From: Clostridia bacterium
Lineage (GTDB): Bacteria > Bacillota > Clostridia > Christensenellales > Borkfalkiaceae
Direction of reading: 5' to 3'
NCBI GenBank assembly: GCA_017463325.1
Contig: JAFTPK010000005.1
Location: 71,094 to 105,468 of the forward strand
DNA length: 34,375 nucleotides
Shown: piece after piece, positions 1-6,616 of the stretch
How the letters are laid out: each line of letters starts with the position of its first letter
Numbering within the stretch: position 1 is the first letter of the stretch
Made by a program: the position numbers and the translations under genes
Notes under the pieces: model-generated
Database searches by the model: none
What the model was told of the DNA's origin: nothing
Seen by the model: the letters and a program-made list of their open reading frames with translations, nothing else

Positions 1-38
1 TCTACGTTTTCGTTTTCACCGACTTTCACCGTGGACAT
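1..38 (-). CDS. rpsU: 30S ribosomal protein S21, N-terminal fragment
   Basis: The minus strand reads MSTVKVGENENV from an ATG at 36-38 before running off the left edge. This is the characteristic start of ribosomal protein S21, a small basic protein of the 30S subunit. An AAAGGA ribosome site lies about 11 bases upstream of the ATG, and a consensus promoter lies further upstream at 82-110. An in-frame ATG at 48-50 would add four residues but sits too close to the ribosome site. Only 12 codons are visible, so the call rests on the N-terminal motif and the good expression signals. Confidence 0.85.
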   Translation of the reverse strand, partial: MSTVKVGENENV

Positions 39-81
39 ACTTTTCACCATCCTTTGCCGCTGCATTTATTCGTACTTCGAT

Positions 82-110
82 AGTATAGCAACTTACCGTT
101 TCTTTGTCAA
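82..110 (-). promoter_or_regulatory. sigma-A promoter of rpsU
   Basis: On the minus strand there is a -35 box TTGACA (105-110), a 17-base spacer and a -10 box TATACT (82-87). The predicted transcription start near 75 gives a leader of about 37 bases before the rpsU ATG. It is back to back with the plus-strand promoter at 174-202, so this is a divergent promoter region. Confidence 0.85.
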
Positions 111-173
111 GCTTTTTTTGCTATTTTTTACTAAAAAAAATCCAAAAATAAACAAAAAAATCTTATGAATGGA

Positions 174-202
174 TTGACAACCTATTGTTTGTGTGCTATA
201 AT
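174..202 (+). promoter_or_regulatory. perfect consensus sigma-A promoter of the TasA-like/SipW operon
   Basis: The -35 box is TTGACA (174-179), the spacer is 17 bases and the -10 box is TATAAT (197-202), so both hexamers match consensus. The expected transcription start near 209 gives a leader of about 119 bases, which carries the hairpin array at 222-282. Such a promoter is constitutively strong unless checked downstream or by a repressor, which makes the structured leader more notable. Confidence 0.9.
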
Positions 203-221
203 GATTGCACAAACGATATTT

Positions 222-282
222 CTATTAAATATTTTAATAGAGGGGACGTCCCCTCTATCCGTAATAAACATTACGGATAGAG
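222..282 (+). promoter_or_regulatory. three overlapping perfect inverted repeats in the 5' leader
   Basis: Hairpin 1 pairs 222-229 with 233-240 (8 bp, 3-base loop). Hairpin 2 is a perfect 22-base palindrome at 237-258, centred on GACGTC. Hairpin 3 pairs 253-265 with 270-282 (13 bp, AAAC loop). The arm CTCTAT at 253-258 can pair with ATAGAG at 237-242 or with the same hexamer at 277-282, so hairpins 2 and 3 exclude each other. Hairpins 1 and 2 also share 237-240. No T-run follows hairpin 3, so it is not a classical terminator. It could be a cis-acting RNA switch, an mRNA-stabilising leader, or DNA-level operator palindromes; the role is unknown. Confidence 0.75.
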
Positions 283-327
283 AAATCGTAAAAAAATTAC
301 ACCTAAATTTTTTGGAGGTATTTCATT

Positions 328-933
328 ATGAAAAAAGGTTTGAGTATTGTAGCAGCTTTGGCTTCCGTTGTAACGATCGGCGGCGTTTACGCAACGTGGA
401 CTTATGCAGATGAAGCAGCCGACATTGCGTCTTCTTCCCTCGCCCACTCTTTGACGGGTACAGAATTTGAGGGTAAGGTCGGTAACATTTCCGTCGTCAG
501 CGACGGTACGCGTATCGTCTTTGACGACACCGACGACAACTATGTAGCAGAATTTTTCTTTTTAAACGGTATCCAGGATGTACCCGAAGTAAAGGCAACG
601 ATTACTTTCACTCCCAATGCCGGTGCTGACAACTCAAATACAGTTCTTAATTACAAGGTTTTAGTTGACGGTTTCTACAAGCTTGACGGAAATAATCAGG
701 CAACAGATACGGAATTTTTATCTTTGACCTCTCCCATCAGCGTAGACGTACCTTTGAGTAGTTTCACTAAAAACACCGACGGCACCTATACGTATGAAGT
801 TACTATTCTCAAATCCTCTTTAACGTACACTGCGTTCAGCTTACCTACGCACGCTTCCTATACGGCAATGAAAAGCGTTTTAGACAGCGCATCTTTTAAA
901 ATCGAGGTAACGGACGTTACGGTAAGATCTTAA
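328..933 (+). CDS. TasA/CalY-like secreted protein with SipW-type signal peptide
   Basis: This 201-residue protein is preceded by GGAGG at 314-318, nine bases before the ATG. The N-terminus has two lysines, a hydrophobic stretch and the motif TIGGVYATWTYA, which is the SipW-dependent signal peptide seen in TasA and CalY proteins; cleavage is likely after Ala22. The rest is a beta-rich, acidic, Thr/Ser-rich domain with no catalytic motif and no sorting signal. The gene lies directly before a SipW-type signal peptidase gene, so it is probably processed by that enzyme. The family forms extracellular fibres or matrix in Bacillus; such a role here is inference. The body of the protein could not be assigned to a named domain. 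Confidence 0.75.
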   Translation: MKKGLSIVAALASVVTIGGVYATWTYADEAADIASSSLAHSLTGTEFEGKVGNISVVSDGTRIVFDDTDDNYVAEFFFLNGIQDVPEVKATITFTPNAGADNSNTVLNYKVLVDGFYKLDGNNQATDTEFLSLTSPISVDVPLSSFTKNTDGTYTYEVTILKSSLTYTAFSLPTHASYTAMKSVLDSASFKIEVTDVTVRS

Positions 934-956
934 TTCAAACCTAATACATAACTTAC

Positions 957-987
957 TATCCCGCGCTGAAAATTTTGGCGCGGGATA
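957..987 (+). other. intercistronic hairpin between the TasA-like and sipW genes
   Basis: A perfect 10-bp GC-rich stem pairs 957-966 with 978-987, with an 11-base loop. It lies in the 82-base gap between two co-directional genes. No T-run follows, so complete termination is unlikely. An mRNA 3'-end stabiliser or processing site that raises the abundant substrate relative to the peptidase is plausible but not shown. Confidence 0.6.
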
Positions 988-1015
988 GAGGCTTTTCAAA
1001 AAAACGGGAAAAATC

Positions 1016-1930
1016 ATGACGGCATTTGAAAAATACGTGTTCATGCTCTGTCTGATCGTTTTCGTTTTGCTGACGGCTGTATTCACAACCATGATTGCTG
1101 TGATCTCCCGCCAACAACTGCGAATTATCAGACACGGCGTGGATGACAAAAAAATATGGGCTGAATATCAAAAGGAGAAAGGCAAGAAAAAGAGAGCGGG
1201 CGTTTTTGAAACGATTTTTTCCGCTATCTTTTACTGTGCCGTTTTCGCCGTCTTCGGCTTTTCCGTTTATTTAAACGTCATTCAAGATAACGTCAACGGC
1301 AATATTCCCGTACCCCGCGTCGTACAAAGTGCGTCTATGGCAAAAAAATACGAGGGGAATAAATATCTTTTCAAAAATAACTTAAACGATCAGTTTGATA
1401 TGTTCGATATCGTCATCACCCGTCAGCTCCCCGACCAGTTTGAGTTAGAGCTGTACGATATCGTCGTATACGAGGTGGACGATACCCTGATTATTCACCG
1501 TATCGTTGCCATTGAGGAGCCGAACGAGGAGCACCCCAACGAACGGTATTTCCGTATGCAGGGGGATAACGTGCACGTTTCCGACAAATTCCCCGTCAAG
1601 TACGAGCAAATGAAAGCTATCTACGTCGGCGAACGACTCCCTATGGTGGGTAGCTTTGTTATGTTTATGCAATCGCCCGCGGGTTATCTTTGCGTTCTTT
1701 TGATCGTGTTCGCCATGATCGCCATGCCCCGCGTGGAAAAAAAGCTTGAAAAAGAAACGCAAAAGCGGATAAAATTTCTTCTTCAAAAAGAGGAGGAAGA
1801 TAAGCTGCTTGCACAGGAGAAAAAGCCCGAAGTGCGCCCCGCGCCTTGCTGCGCTTGCCCGCTTGTAAGAAAACGTCCCGTCGGCGTACGTAGAATTACC
1901 CCTCGTAACAACCACAGGGAGGAAAAGTGA
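1016..1930 (+). CDS. sipW: SipW-type (ER-type) signal peptidase I
   Basis: This is a 304-residue membrane serine protease of family S26. It has transmembrane stretches near residues 7-30, 68-87 and 222-236. The catalytic serine motif QSASM places the nucleophile at Ser107. The general base is histidine rather than lysine, in LIIHRIVAI (His161), which is the hallmark of SipW/archaeal-ER-type peptidases. The GDN and SDK motifs (Asp184, Asp190) follow. The C-terminal tail from about residue 238 is highly charged and cytoplasmic, with a CCACPLV cysteine cluster near 278-283 that is unusual for the family. The ribosome site is weak. The gene is flanked by two genes with SipW-type signal peptides, its likely substrates. 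The family role is removal of signal peptides at the outer face of the membrane. Confidence 0.88.
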   Translation: MTAFEKYVFMLCLIVFVLLTAVFTTMIAVISRQQLRIIRHGVDDKKIWAEYQKEKGKKKRAGVFETIFSAIFYCAVFAVFGFSVYLNVIQDNVNGNIPVPRVVQSASMAKKYEGNKYLFKNNLNDQFDMFDIVITRQLPDQFELELYDIVVYEVDDTLIIHRIVAIEEPNEEHPNERYFRMQGDNVHVSDKFPVKYEQMKAIYVGERLPMVGSFVMFMQSPAGYLCVLLIVFAMIAMPRVEKKLEKETQKRIKFLLQKEEEDKLLAQEKKPEVRPAPCCACPLVRKRPVGVRRITPRNNHREEK

Positions 1931-2634
1931 TGGCAAAGACAAGCACGAAAATTTTAGCCTGCTTATGCGCCGTCACCACCTTATTTAGCGCAGGCGGCGT
2001 GTACGCGACGTGGAAATACGTCAATCAGCCCGCCGACGCCGTTATGAACAATATGGGTGCAGACCTTGGAGAATGGCCCAACGATATTATTCTTCCTGGC
2101 GGTAGCGACAATAACGACAGCCAGTCCGACCTGCTCAAAGACCTGCTTAGTAACACGATCGGGTTAAACAACAAAAATTCCAACCTCTCTGACGCAATCG
2201 ACTCGCGTGAGAACTGGGGACGTGATACGATCGGAAGTATGGCAATGCGCCAAGGCGGCGATTTAACCAGCGATTTCCAGCTTGTCGAGCGCGGCAATTT
2301 GAACTTTATCGTACAGTTTGAAAGCTCTAACGTTTACTATATTTATACTTGGAGCGGCGACCTTGGAAAATCGGGCGAGGCAAGAATGTTCTTAGGTATC
2401 CCCGTAGGCAATAAAACCCCGGGGCAGCCAACAACGCCTATCGGTTCGCCTATCACCGAGGTTTATCGCACGCGCGTCGTTTACCAAAACGGCGAATGGG
2501 TGCAAGACGGCTCTCCCGTCAAAGGCTATGCCCTGTCGGCTTGGTACGCCGAAAGTCAATCGAACGGACGGCAATACTATACGCAAATCCCCGCTTGGGA
2601 TTGCTCCACTTGGAAAGAGGGCGACCCCGCCTAA
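1930..2634 (+). CDS. second secreted protein with SipW-type signal peptide
   Basis: This is a 234-residue protein. I place the start at ATG 1930, seven bases after GGAGG (1918-1922); the GTG at 1927 is too close to that site. The ATG overlaps the sipW stop codon by one base (TGATG), which suggests translational coupling. The signal peptide has the motif SAGGVYATWKY, with likely cleavage after Ala26, close to that of the first gene. The mature part begins with an Asn/Asp/Ser-rich linker (about 45-110) and continues with a Tyr/Trp-rich beta domain. No enzyme motif or sorting signal is visible. It may be a minor fibre subunit or anchor accompanying the 201-residue protein; this is inferred from context only. 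Confidence 0.75.
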   Translation: MAKTSTKILACLCAVTTLFSAGGVYATWKYVNQPADAVMNNMGADLGEWPNDIILPGGSDNNDSQSDLLKDLLSNTIGLNNKNSNLSDAIDSRENWGRDTIGSMAMRQGGDLTSDFQLVERGNLNFIVQFESSNVYYIYTWSGDLGKSGEARMFLGIPVGNKTPGQPTTPIGSPITEVYRTRVVYQNGEWVQDGSPVKGYALSAWYAESQSNGRQYYTQIPAWDCSTWKEGDPA

Positions 2635-2650
2635 TAAAAGGGTAACAACC

Positions 2651-2691
2651 AAAAAAGCACCGCTTGCAACGTACTTGCAAGCGGCTTTTTT
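2651..2691. terminator. bidirectional intrinsic terminator between convergent operons
   Basis: A 10-bp stem pairs 2660-2669 with 2675-2684 and has a 5-base loop. An A-run (2651-2656) lies on one side and a T-run (2686-2691) on the other, so it can terminate transcription in both directions. It serves the sipW operon (plus) and the polysaccharide operon (minus). The stop codon of the GH28-like gene lies inside the T-run. Confidence 0.88.
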
Positions 2692-4138
2692 ATTTCCTAA
2701 TAAACTCTATTTCTCCCACGGAAATCCCGTACACCTTGCCCTGTTCCCGTTCATCCTTGTACTCAACGACGGGATTTTCCTTGATCCCCTCGTCCACGTA
2801 CACGCAAATCCCCTCGTAAATGACGTCGTGCACGGACGCAGGGTTTTTCCCAAACGACTCGTCGGGCGTGTAACCGAGCGGCTTACTAAACCGTTTCAGC
2901 ATAGGGTTGGAAACGGAAATTAGTTTAGGCAGAGCAAGCACGCCCTCCTTGTCGTAAACCGTTTCGTCCGTTTTTTGATACACCTCGGGAGTGTCAAAAT
3001 TATTCAGTTCTACTCGAATATTCTCATAGCGTACCTGCGCTATTTCCGCCTCGTTTCCGTTTTGAATATCGAGCGCCACCGCACCGCCGCGGATCACGTC
3101 GCAATCCTTAAAGGTAACCGACGAAAACCGCCGCGCCACCGTTTCAATTCCGATTTCAAGCGCCCTTCCCCAGTCGCACCAGACCACGCAGTTTTCCGCG
3201 GTAATCTCTTTGACGTCTTTTGCGCAAAAACGAACGACGCCTTTCAAAACGATCCCATCGTCAAAGGAATGAATAAAGGAATTTCTTATAGTCACTTTTT
3301 GAGAGTTTACAAGGTCGATCCCGTCCGTATTATAACGCCATTGCCCGAAAATTTTAACGTCGTTGACGTCCACGTTTTCACACCCGAACACCCCAAAACA
3401 CCAAACGGCGGAATTGCGCATCATCACCCCGCGCACCTCGACGTTTTTGCAGTTCATCAAACGGATATTCCCGTTTGTGTATTCCTCATAACAGGTAAGC
3501 CACGCCTCCAAGGGGAAACGCTCCTCCATGCTATCGTCCAAAAGTCCATTGCCAAACACCTTGATATTCTCCGCGTCTTTTGCAAAAATATGACCGTACA
3601 CAAGCGCGTCCTTGTCTACGTACACGCTTTCGCCGCTTTTCAAAACAAGCTTTCCCACGACGTGGATTCCTGCACCGAAATAGTGCGTTACCTCCGATTT
3701 GGCAGGGGCAGGTACGGGTTTGGAGTTAAAAAGATGTAGACAGCCGTGCCAGTCGTCCAGCGCAAGCACGAAATGCCCGTTTTTTTCAAGAGTAAAGCGT
3801 ATAGTATCTCCGTCAACGCATACCTGTACCCCTCTTGAATAGGGTTTGAGCAGGGCGCGCGCAAAGGACTTCTTCGCTTTAATCTCCAAAGAAAGCGGCT
3901 CGTCGGAAACGAGGTTTAAAAAAGAAGCGCGCTCCGTTTGCTCGTAGGGGCGTTGATAGCCGAGAAACACTCGATTGAACGGATGCTTGGAAATACGGCA
4001 AGCATACACAGGTACCTCTACGCCGTTCACTTTCACCTCGAAATCGGGCGAAAGCGGCTCTGTCAAATAAGAGGTAGGTAGATCCTCGTAGTAGCCTGCA
4101 AGCTTATTATTTTGATTGAAATTTGAATACGAAAACAC
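2690..4138 (-). CDS. GH28-like cytoplasmic glycoside hydrolase (pectic oligosaccharides)
   Basis: This 482-residue protein has an N-terminal beta-sandwich region (about 1-140) and a right-handed parallel beta-helix (about 150-400). The helix carries GH28 signatures: NTDGID with Asp272 and Asp275, and DDG with Asp293/Asp294. The usual GHG histidine motif is replaced by WGRALEIG near 323-330. GH28 enzymes hydrolyse polygalacturonan or rhamnogalacturonan by inversion. There is no signal peptide, so it should act in the cytoplasm on imported oligosaccharides. The start is GTG at 4136-4138, with AGGAGG inside the end of the upstream gene and a two-base gap between the genes, hence coupled translation. 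It is the last gene of the operon. The exact substrate cannot be read from sequence; other beta-helix glycosidases are possible. Confidence 0.75.
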   Translation of the reverse strand: MFSYSNFNQNNKLAGYYEDLPTSYLTEPLSPDFEVKVNGVEVPVYACRISKHPFNRVFLGYQRPYEQTERASFLNLVSDEPLSLEIKAKKSFARALLKPYSRGVQVCVDGDTIRFTLEKNGHFVLALDDWHGCLHLFNSKPVPAPAKSEVTHYFGAGIHVVGKLVLKSGESVYVDKDALVYGHIFAKDAENIKVFGNGLLDDSMEERFPLEAWLTCYEEYTNGNIRLMNCKNVEVRGVMMRNSAVWCFGVFGCENVDVNDVKIFGQWRYNTDGIDLVNSQKVTIRNSFIHSFDDGIVLKGVVRFCAKDVKEITAENCVVWCDWGRALEIGIETVARRFSSVTFKDCDVIRGGAVALDIQNGNEAEIAQVRYENIRVELNNFDTPEVYQKTDETVYDKEGVLALPKLISVSNPMLKRFSKPLGYTPDESFGKNPASVHDVIYEGICVYVDEGIKENPVVEYKDEREQGKVYGISVGEIEFIRK

Positions 4139-4140
4139 GG

Positions 4141-6582
4141 CTACTCCTCCTCTTTATAAAATTTCAATACAGGATTTTGCGGCAAGCCGTATTTTCCCAT
4201 AGCACAGTAACGGCTGTCGCCGTCCCGTTTTTTCAGTCCGAGCGTTGTCGTCATCACAATCTCTATTTTGTTTTCGCCTGCCTTTAACGCCTCTTTCGTA
4301 TCGTATACGTACGGCGTTGCGATTCGCTCGCCAAGGTCTTGCCCGTTCAGTTTTACCCGTATGCCGCAAGTGCTTTCGCCAAGATCAATCAGCGCACGCC
4401 CTGCCGCTTTCACAAAAAACGTTCCCGTATAGCGAATTTTTCCGCAAAATTCAGGGTCGCGATCCCACGAGGCAAGGTCGTACAGCTCACGCGTTTCGTC
4501 GTAAAATTGCCATTCGGTAAACGGTGCGTTTGCAATTTCCACCGTCCAAAGCGGCTCCGTTTTTTCTTCGCCGACGAGGAGAGCACGCCTCCAAGCCCCG
4601 CTTTTTCCGATCGTAAATAACAGCGATTGCCCCGCAAGTAATTCAAAAGGCAACGTGCCGTCCGTTTTTCCACCCCAAGAAAGCTCCGCCTGCTTATCCT
4701 CGCAAACGTACTCCCCTCTTTCCTCGATCGTCAGAACGTTTTTAACGCTCTGGGTTCCCTCGTTGGAAAGAAGATAATAAGTCTTTCCCTCTTTCAAATA
4801 GCGATAGACGCGGATATGCTTATCGGGCGTTTGTAGGGTATACGCGCGGTGAGCGGAAAAGTCAAGCTTTTCCAAGTCGTCAACTGTTTTTACTTCCGAC
4901 CATGCCCCTGCCTTTTTTGCAAGCTTTTCTTGAAGGGTTTCCTCTATATAGTCGCTAAACGGCACTACCAGGTACGAGTACACGCAATTTTTTGTCCGAA
5001 TTTCCTTTTCCGTCACCGACAAAATTTCGTACGACGGCACGATATCGAATTCAATTTGATGCTGGGTCAACCACTTGCAAACGCCGTCCATTTCAAGGAA
5101 ACGTCCACCGCTCCAAGCCCCCTCCGCGTGGTAAAGAACGGCAACGCGAGCGTCCGTTTTTCCACCGTTTAAAAGCTCCGTCATGGTAAGCATATATTTA
5201 GAAAGCGTCACAAACGATTCGTACTGCGGATTTAACCCGCCGCAATAGAAATAGGGCGGAGAATCGACGTCCTCCACAAACGGATTGAACGCGTGCGGGA
5301 TAAAGTGATTGATCCCGCGGACAAACATGAAATCGACGAGCTTTTTCATCTTCGCCACGCTTTCCCCCCAACCGAACGCACCAAAAATCTCACAGAGTGC
5401 CCTACCCTGTTTCCGTTCGTCCAAATGTGCCGCGCTGGACGCGAGCTTGGGAAGAGTGAAATTATAAAACGCGTCGTTGCCGTAGGCTATGTTCATACTG
5501 TTGGGGTGCGGCTCGTCGATAAAATCGGTGTCGATTTGATTGTACACGACGTCGATCCCCGCAATATCCTGCCCCACCGTCGATTTGAAATAATGCCCCG
5601 CCGAACAGCAGGTAACGACGTGCGCCCCTGCATCCTCGATAATATGCCCCGAATACATCACGCCATGCTCTTTACACCAGTTCCCGAGCATACCGCTGAA
5701 ATTTTTTGCAAACGCATCCGTCAAATAATTCATGTACCGCACGCGGAACTTTTGATACTCGGGCAGGTCGGTATCGTACCAAAGCGACAAAAGCAATCGA
5801 CGATCCTTTACGTCAAGATCGTTTAATATCGCGTCGCTCCAAGGATACGCCATCCCCAGCCGTCCAAGCCCCCTATGCTGCCAGATCGCAGGAATACCTG
5901 CACGCGCAACGGCACCGTTCCCAAAGCGCGGCTCGTCCGAGAAAAATCCAACGAAAGTATTTCCAAAATAAGAGGAAAATTTATCGTAATGCGGCTGATA
6001 AATTTCGCTAATCATAAGCGCGGTGGACTCAGGATTGAGAACATCCACGAAATCCCATTCCGCTGCGTTTTTGGACTTATATATGCCGTACACGCGGTAA
6101 TGCCCCTTGGGTACGTCCCAGTACAACACGTCGCCGTGAACAAGCTCCGTCAAGTCCTGCCCGCCTCGAAAATCAATCGTTTTTCCGTCCGTAGGAAAAG
6201 CAAAAGCGGCAAGAAGAGTTTCGTCGTCCTTGCCTGCGCGTTTTAAAAGTATTTTTCCACCCTTTAACGTCCCCCGTACGTCCATGTACGTAAGCACGAG
6301 GTTGGTCTGTTTTAAATGTGGATATTTTTTAAGCGCCCCGCACGCGCCACCGCTTGGATAGTGCTCGTCGTCAAGGAGCCACACACGCATATCCCGCGCT
6401 CTCGCCTCCTCTAAGATAAAGCCGAAATCCCTCCACCACTTCTCCCCGCAAAAATCGGGATGCGGGCGGGATTCCACGCAAAACGCGCGAATCCCACACT
6501 CGTAAATTTTTTCGATCTCTTCCCGTATGGCGTCGTTACCTTCTCCGTGATGCCATAAAAACGGAAATATTTTGTCCGTCAT
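4141..6582 (-). CDS. GH106-like glycosyl hydrolase (putative alpha-L-rhamnosidase)
   Basis: This 813-residue protein has the architecture of GH106-related enzymes. An N-terminal barrel has conserved stretches such as WLLDDEHYPSGGA, VGFFSDEPRFG and SGHIIEDAG. There is a WGESVAKMKKLVDF helix followed by GINHFIPHAFNP. A C-terminal jelly-roll domain begins near residue 690 (YTGTFFV through the end). No signal peptide is present, so it is cytoplasmic. In GH106 the reaction is release of alpha-L-rhamnose, for example from rhamnogalacturonan or decorated glycans, using a calcium-bound rhamnose and acidic residues; I cannot assign the catalytic residues with certainty. Pairing with a GH28-like enzyme and a hexuronate operon fits rhamnogalacturonan or pectin. 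The family is loosely defined and activity on another deoxy-sugar or uronide is possible. Confidence 0.65.
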   Translation of the reverse strand: MTDKIFPFLWHHGEGNDAIREEIEKIYECGIRAFCVESRPHPDFCGEKWWRDFGFILEEARARDMRVWLLDDEHYPSGGACGALKKYPHLKQTNLVLTYMDVRGTLKGGKILLKRAGKDDETLLAAFAFPTDGKTIDFRGGQDLTELVHGDVLYWDVPKGHYRVYGIYKSKNAAEWDFVDVLNPESTALMISEIYQPHYDKFSSYFGNTFVGFFSDEPRFGNGAVARAGIPAIWQHRGLGRLGMAYPWSDAILNDLDVKDRRLLLSLWYDTDLPEYQKFRVRYMNYLTDAFAKNFSGMLGNWCKEHGVMYSGHIIEDAGAHVVTCCSAGHYFKSTVGQDIAGIDVVYNQIDTDFIDEPHPNSMNIAYGNDAFYNFTLPKLASSAAHLDERKQGRALCEIFGAFGWGESVAKMKKLVDFMFVRGINHFIPHAFNPFVEDVDSPPYFYCGGLNPQYESFVTLSKYMLTMTELLNGGKTDARVAVLYHAEGAWSGGRFLEMDGVCKWLTQHQIEFDIVPSYEILSVTEKEIRTKNCVYSYLVVPFSDYIEETLQEKLAKKAGAWSEVKTVDDLEKLDFSAHRAYTLQTPDKHIRVYRYLKEGKTYYLLSNEGTQSVKNVLTIEERGEYVCEDKQAELSWGGKTDGTLPFELLAGQSLLFTIGKSGAWRRALLVGEEKTEPLWTVEIANAPFTEWQFYDETRELYDLASWDRDPEFCGKIRYTGTFFVKAAGRALIDLGESTCGIRVKLNGQDLGERIATPYVYDTKEALKAGENKIEIVMTTTLGLKKRDGDSRYCAMGKYGLPQNPVLKFYKEEE

Positions 6583-6590
6583 AACCCCTC

Positions 6591-6616
6591 GGGCGCCTTT
6601 CTTACGCCCTCCTCCT
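6591..6616 (-). promoter_or_regulatory. ribosome site separated from its start by a hairpin
   Basis: The only strong Shine-Dalgarno of the GH106-like gene, AGGAGG at 6611-6616, lies 28 bases from the ATG. Between them is a 5-bp GC stem (6605-6609 with 6591-6595, 9-base loop). Folding would shorten the effective spacing to about 9 bases. A weaker GAGGGG at 6585-6590 is only two bases from the ATG. Confidence 0.45.

Noticed and set aside
222..282. Hairpin array as an intrinsic terminator or as an invertible promoter boundary
   Set aside because: No T-run follows the third hairpin. I found no matching inverted repeat on the other side of the promoter that could support inversion.
165..413. 82-codon ORF across the promoter and leader of the TasA-like gene
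   Set aside because: It overlaps the -35/-10 boxes and the hairpin array and enters the TasA-like gene in another frame. It lacks a ribosome site.
1927..1932. GTG at 1927 as the start of the second SipW substrate
   Set aside because: It is only four bases from GGAGG; the ATG at 1930 has a normal seven-base spacing and a typical one-base overlap with the sipW stop.
2528..2923. 131-codon plus-strand ORF across the convergent terminator
   Set aside because: It runs through the bidirectional terminator and opposite the GH28-like gene; no expression signals.
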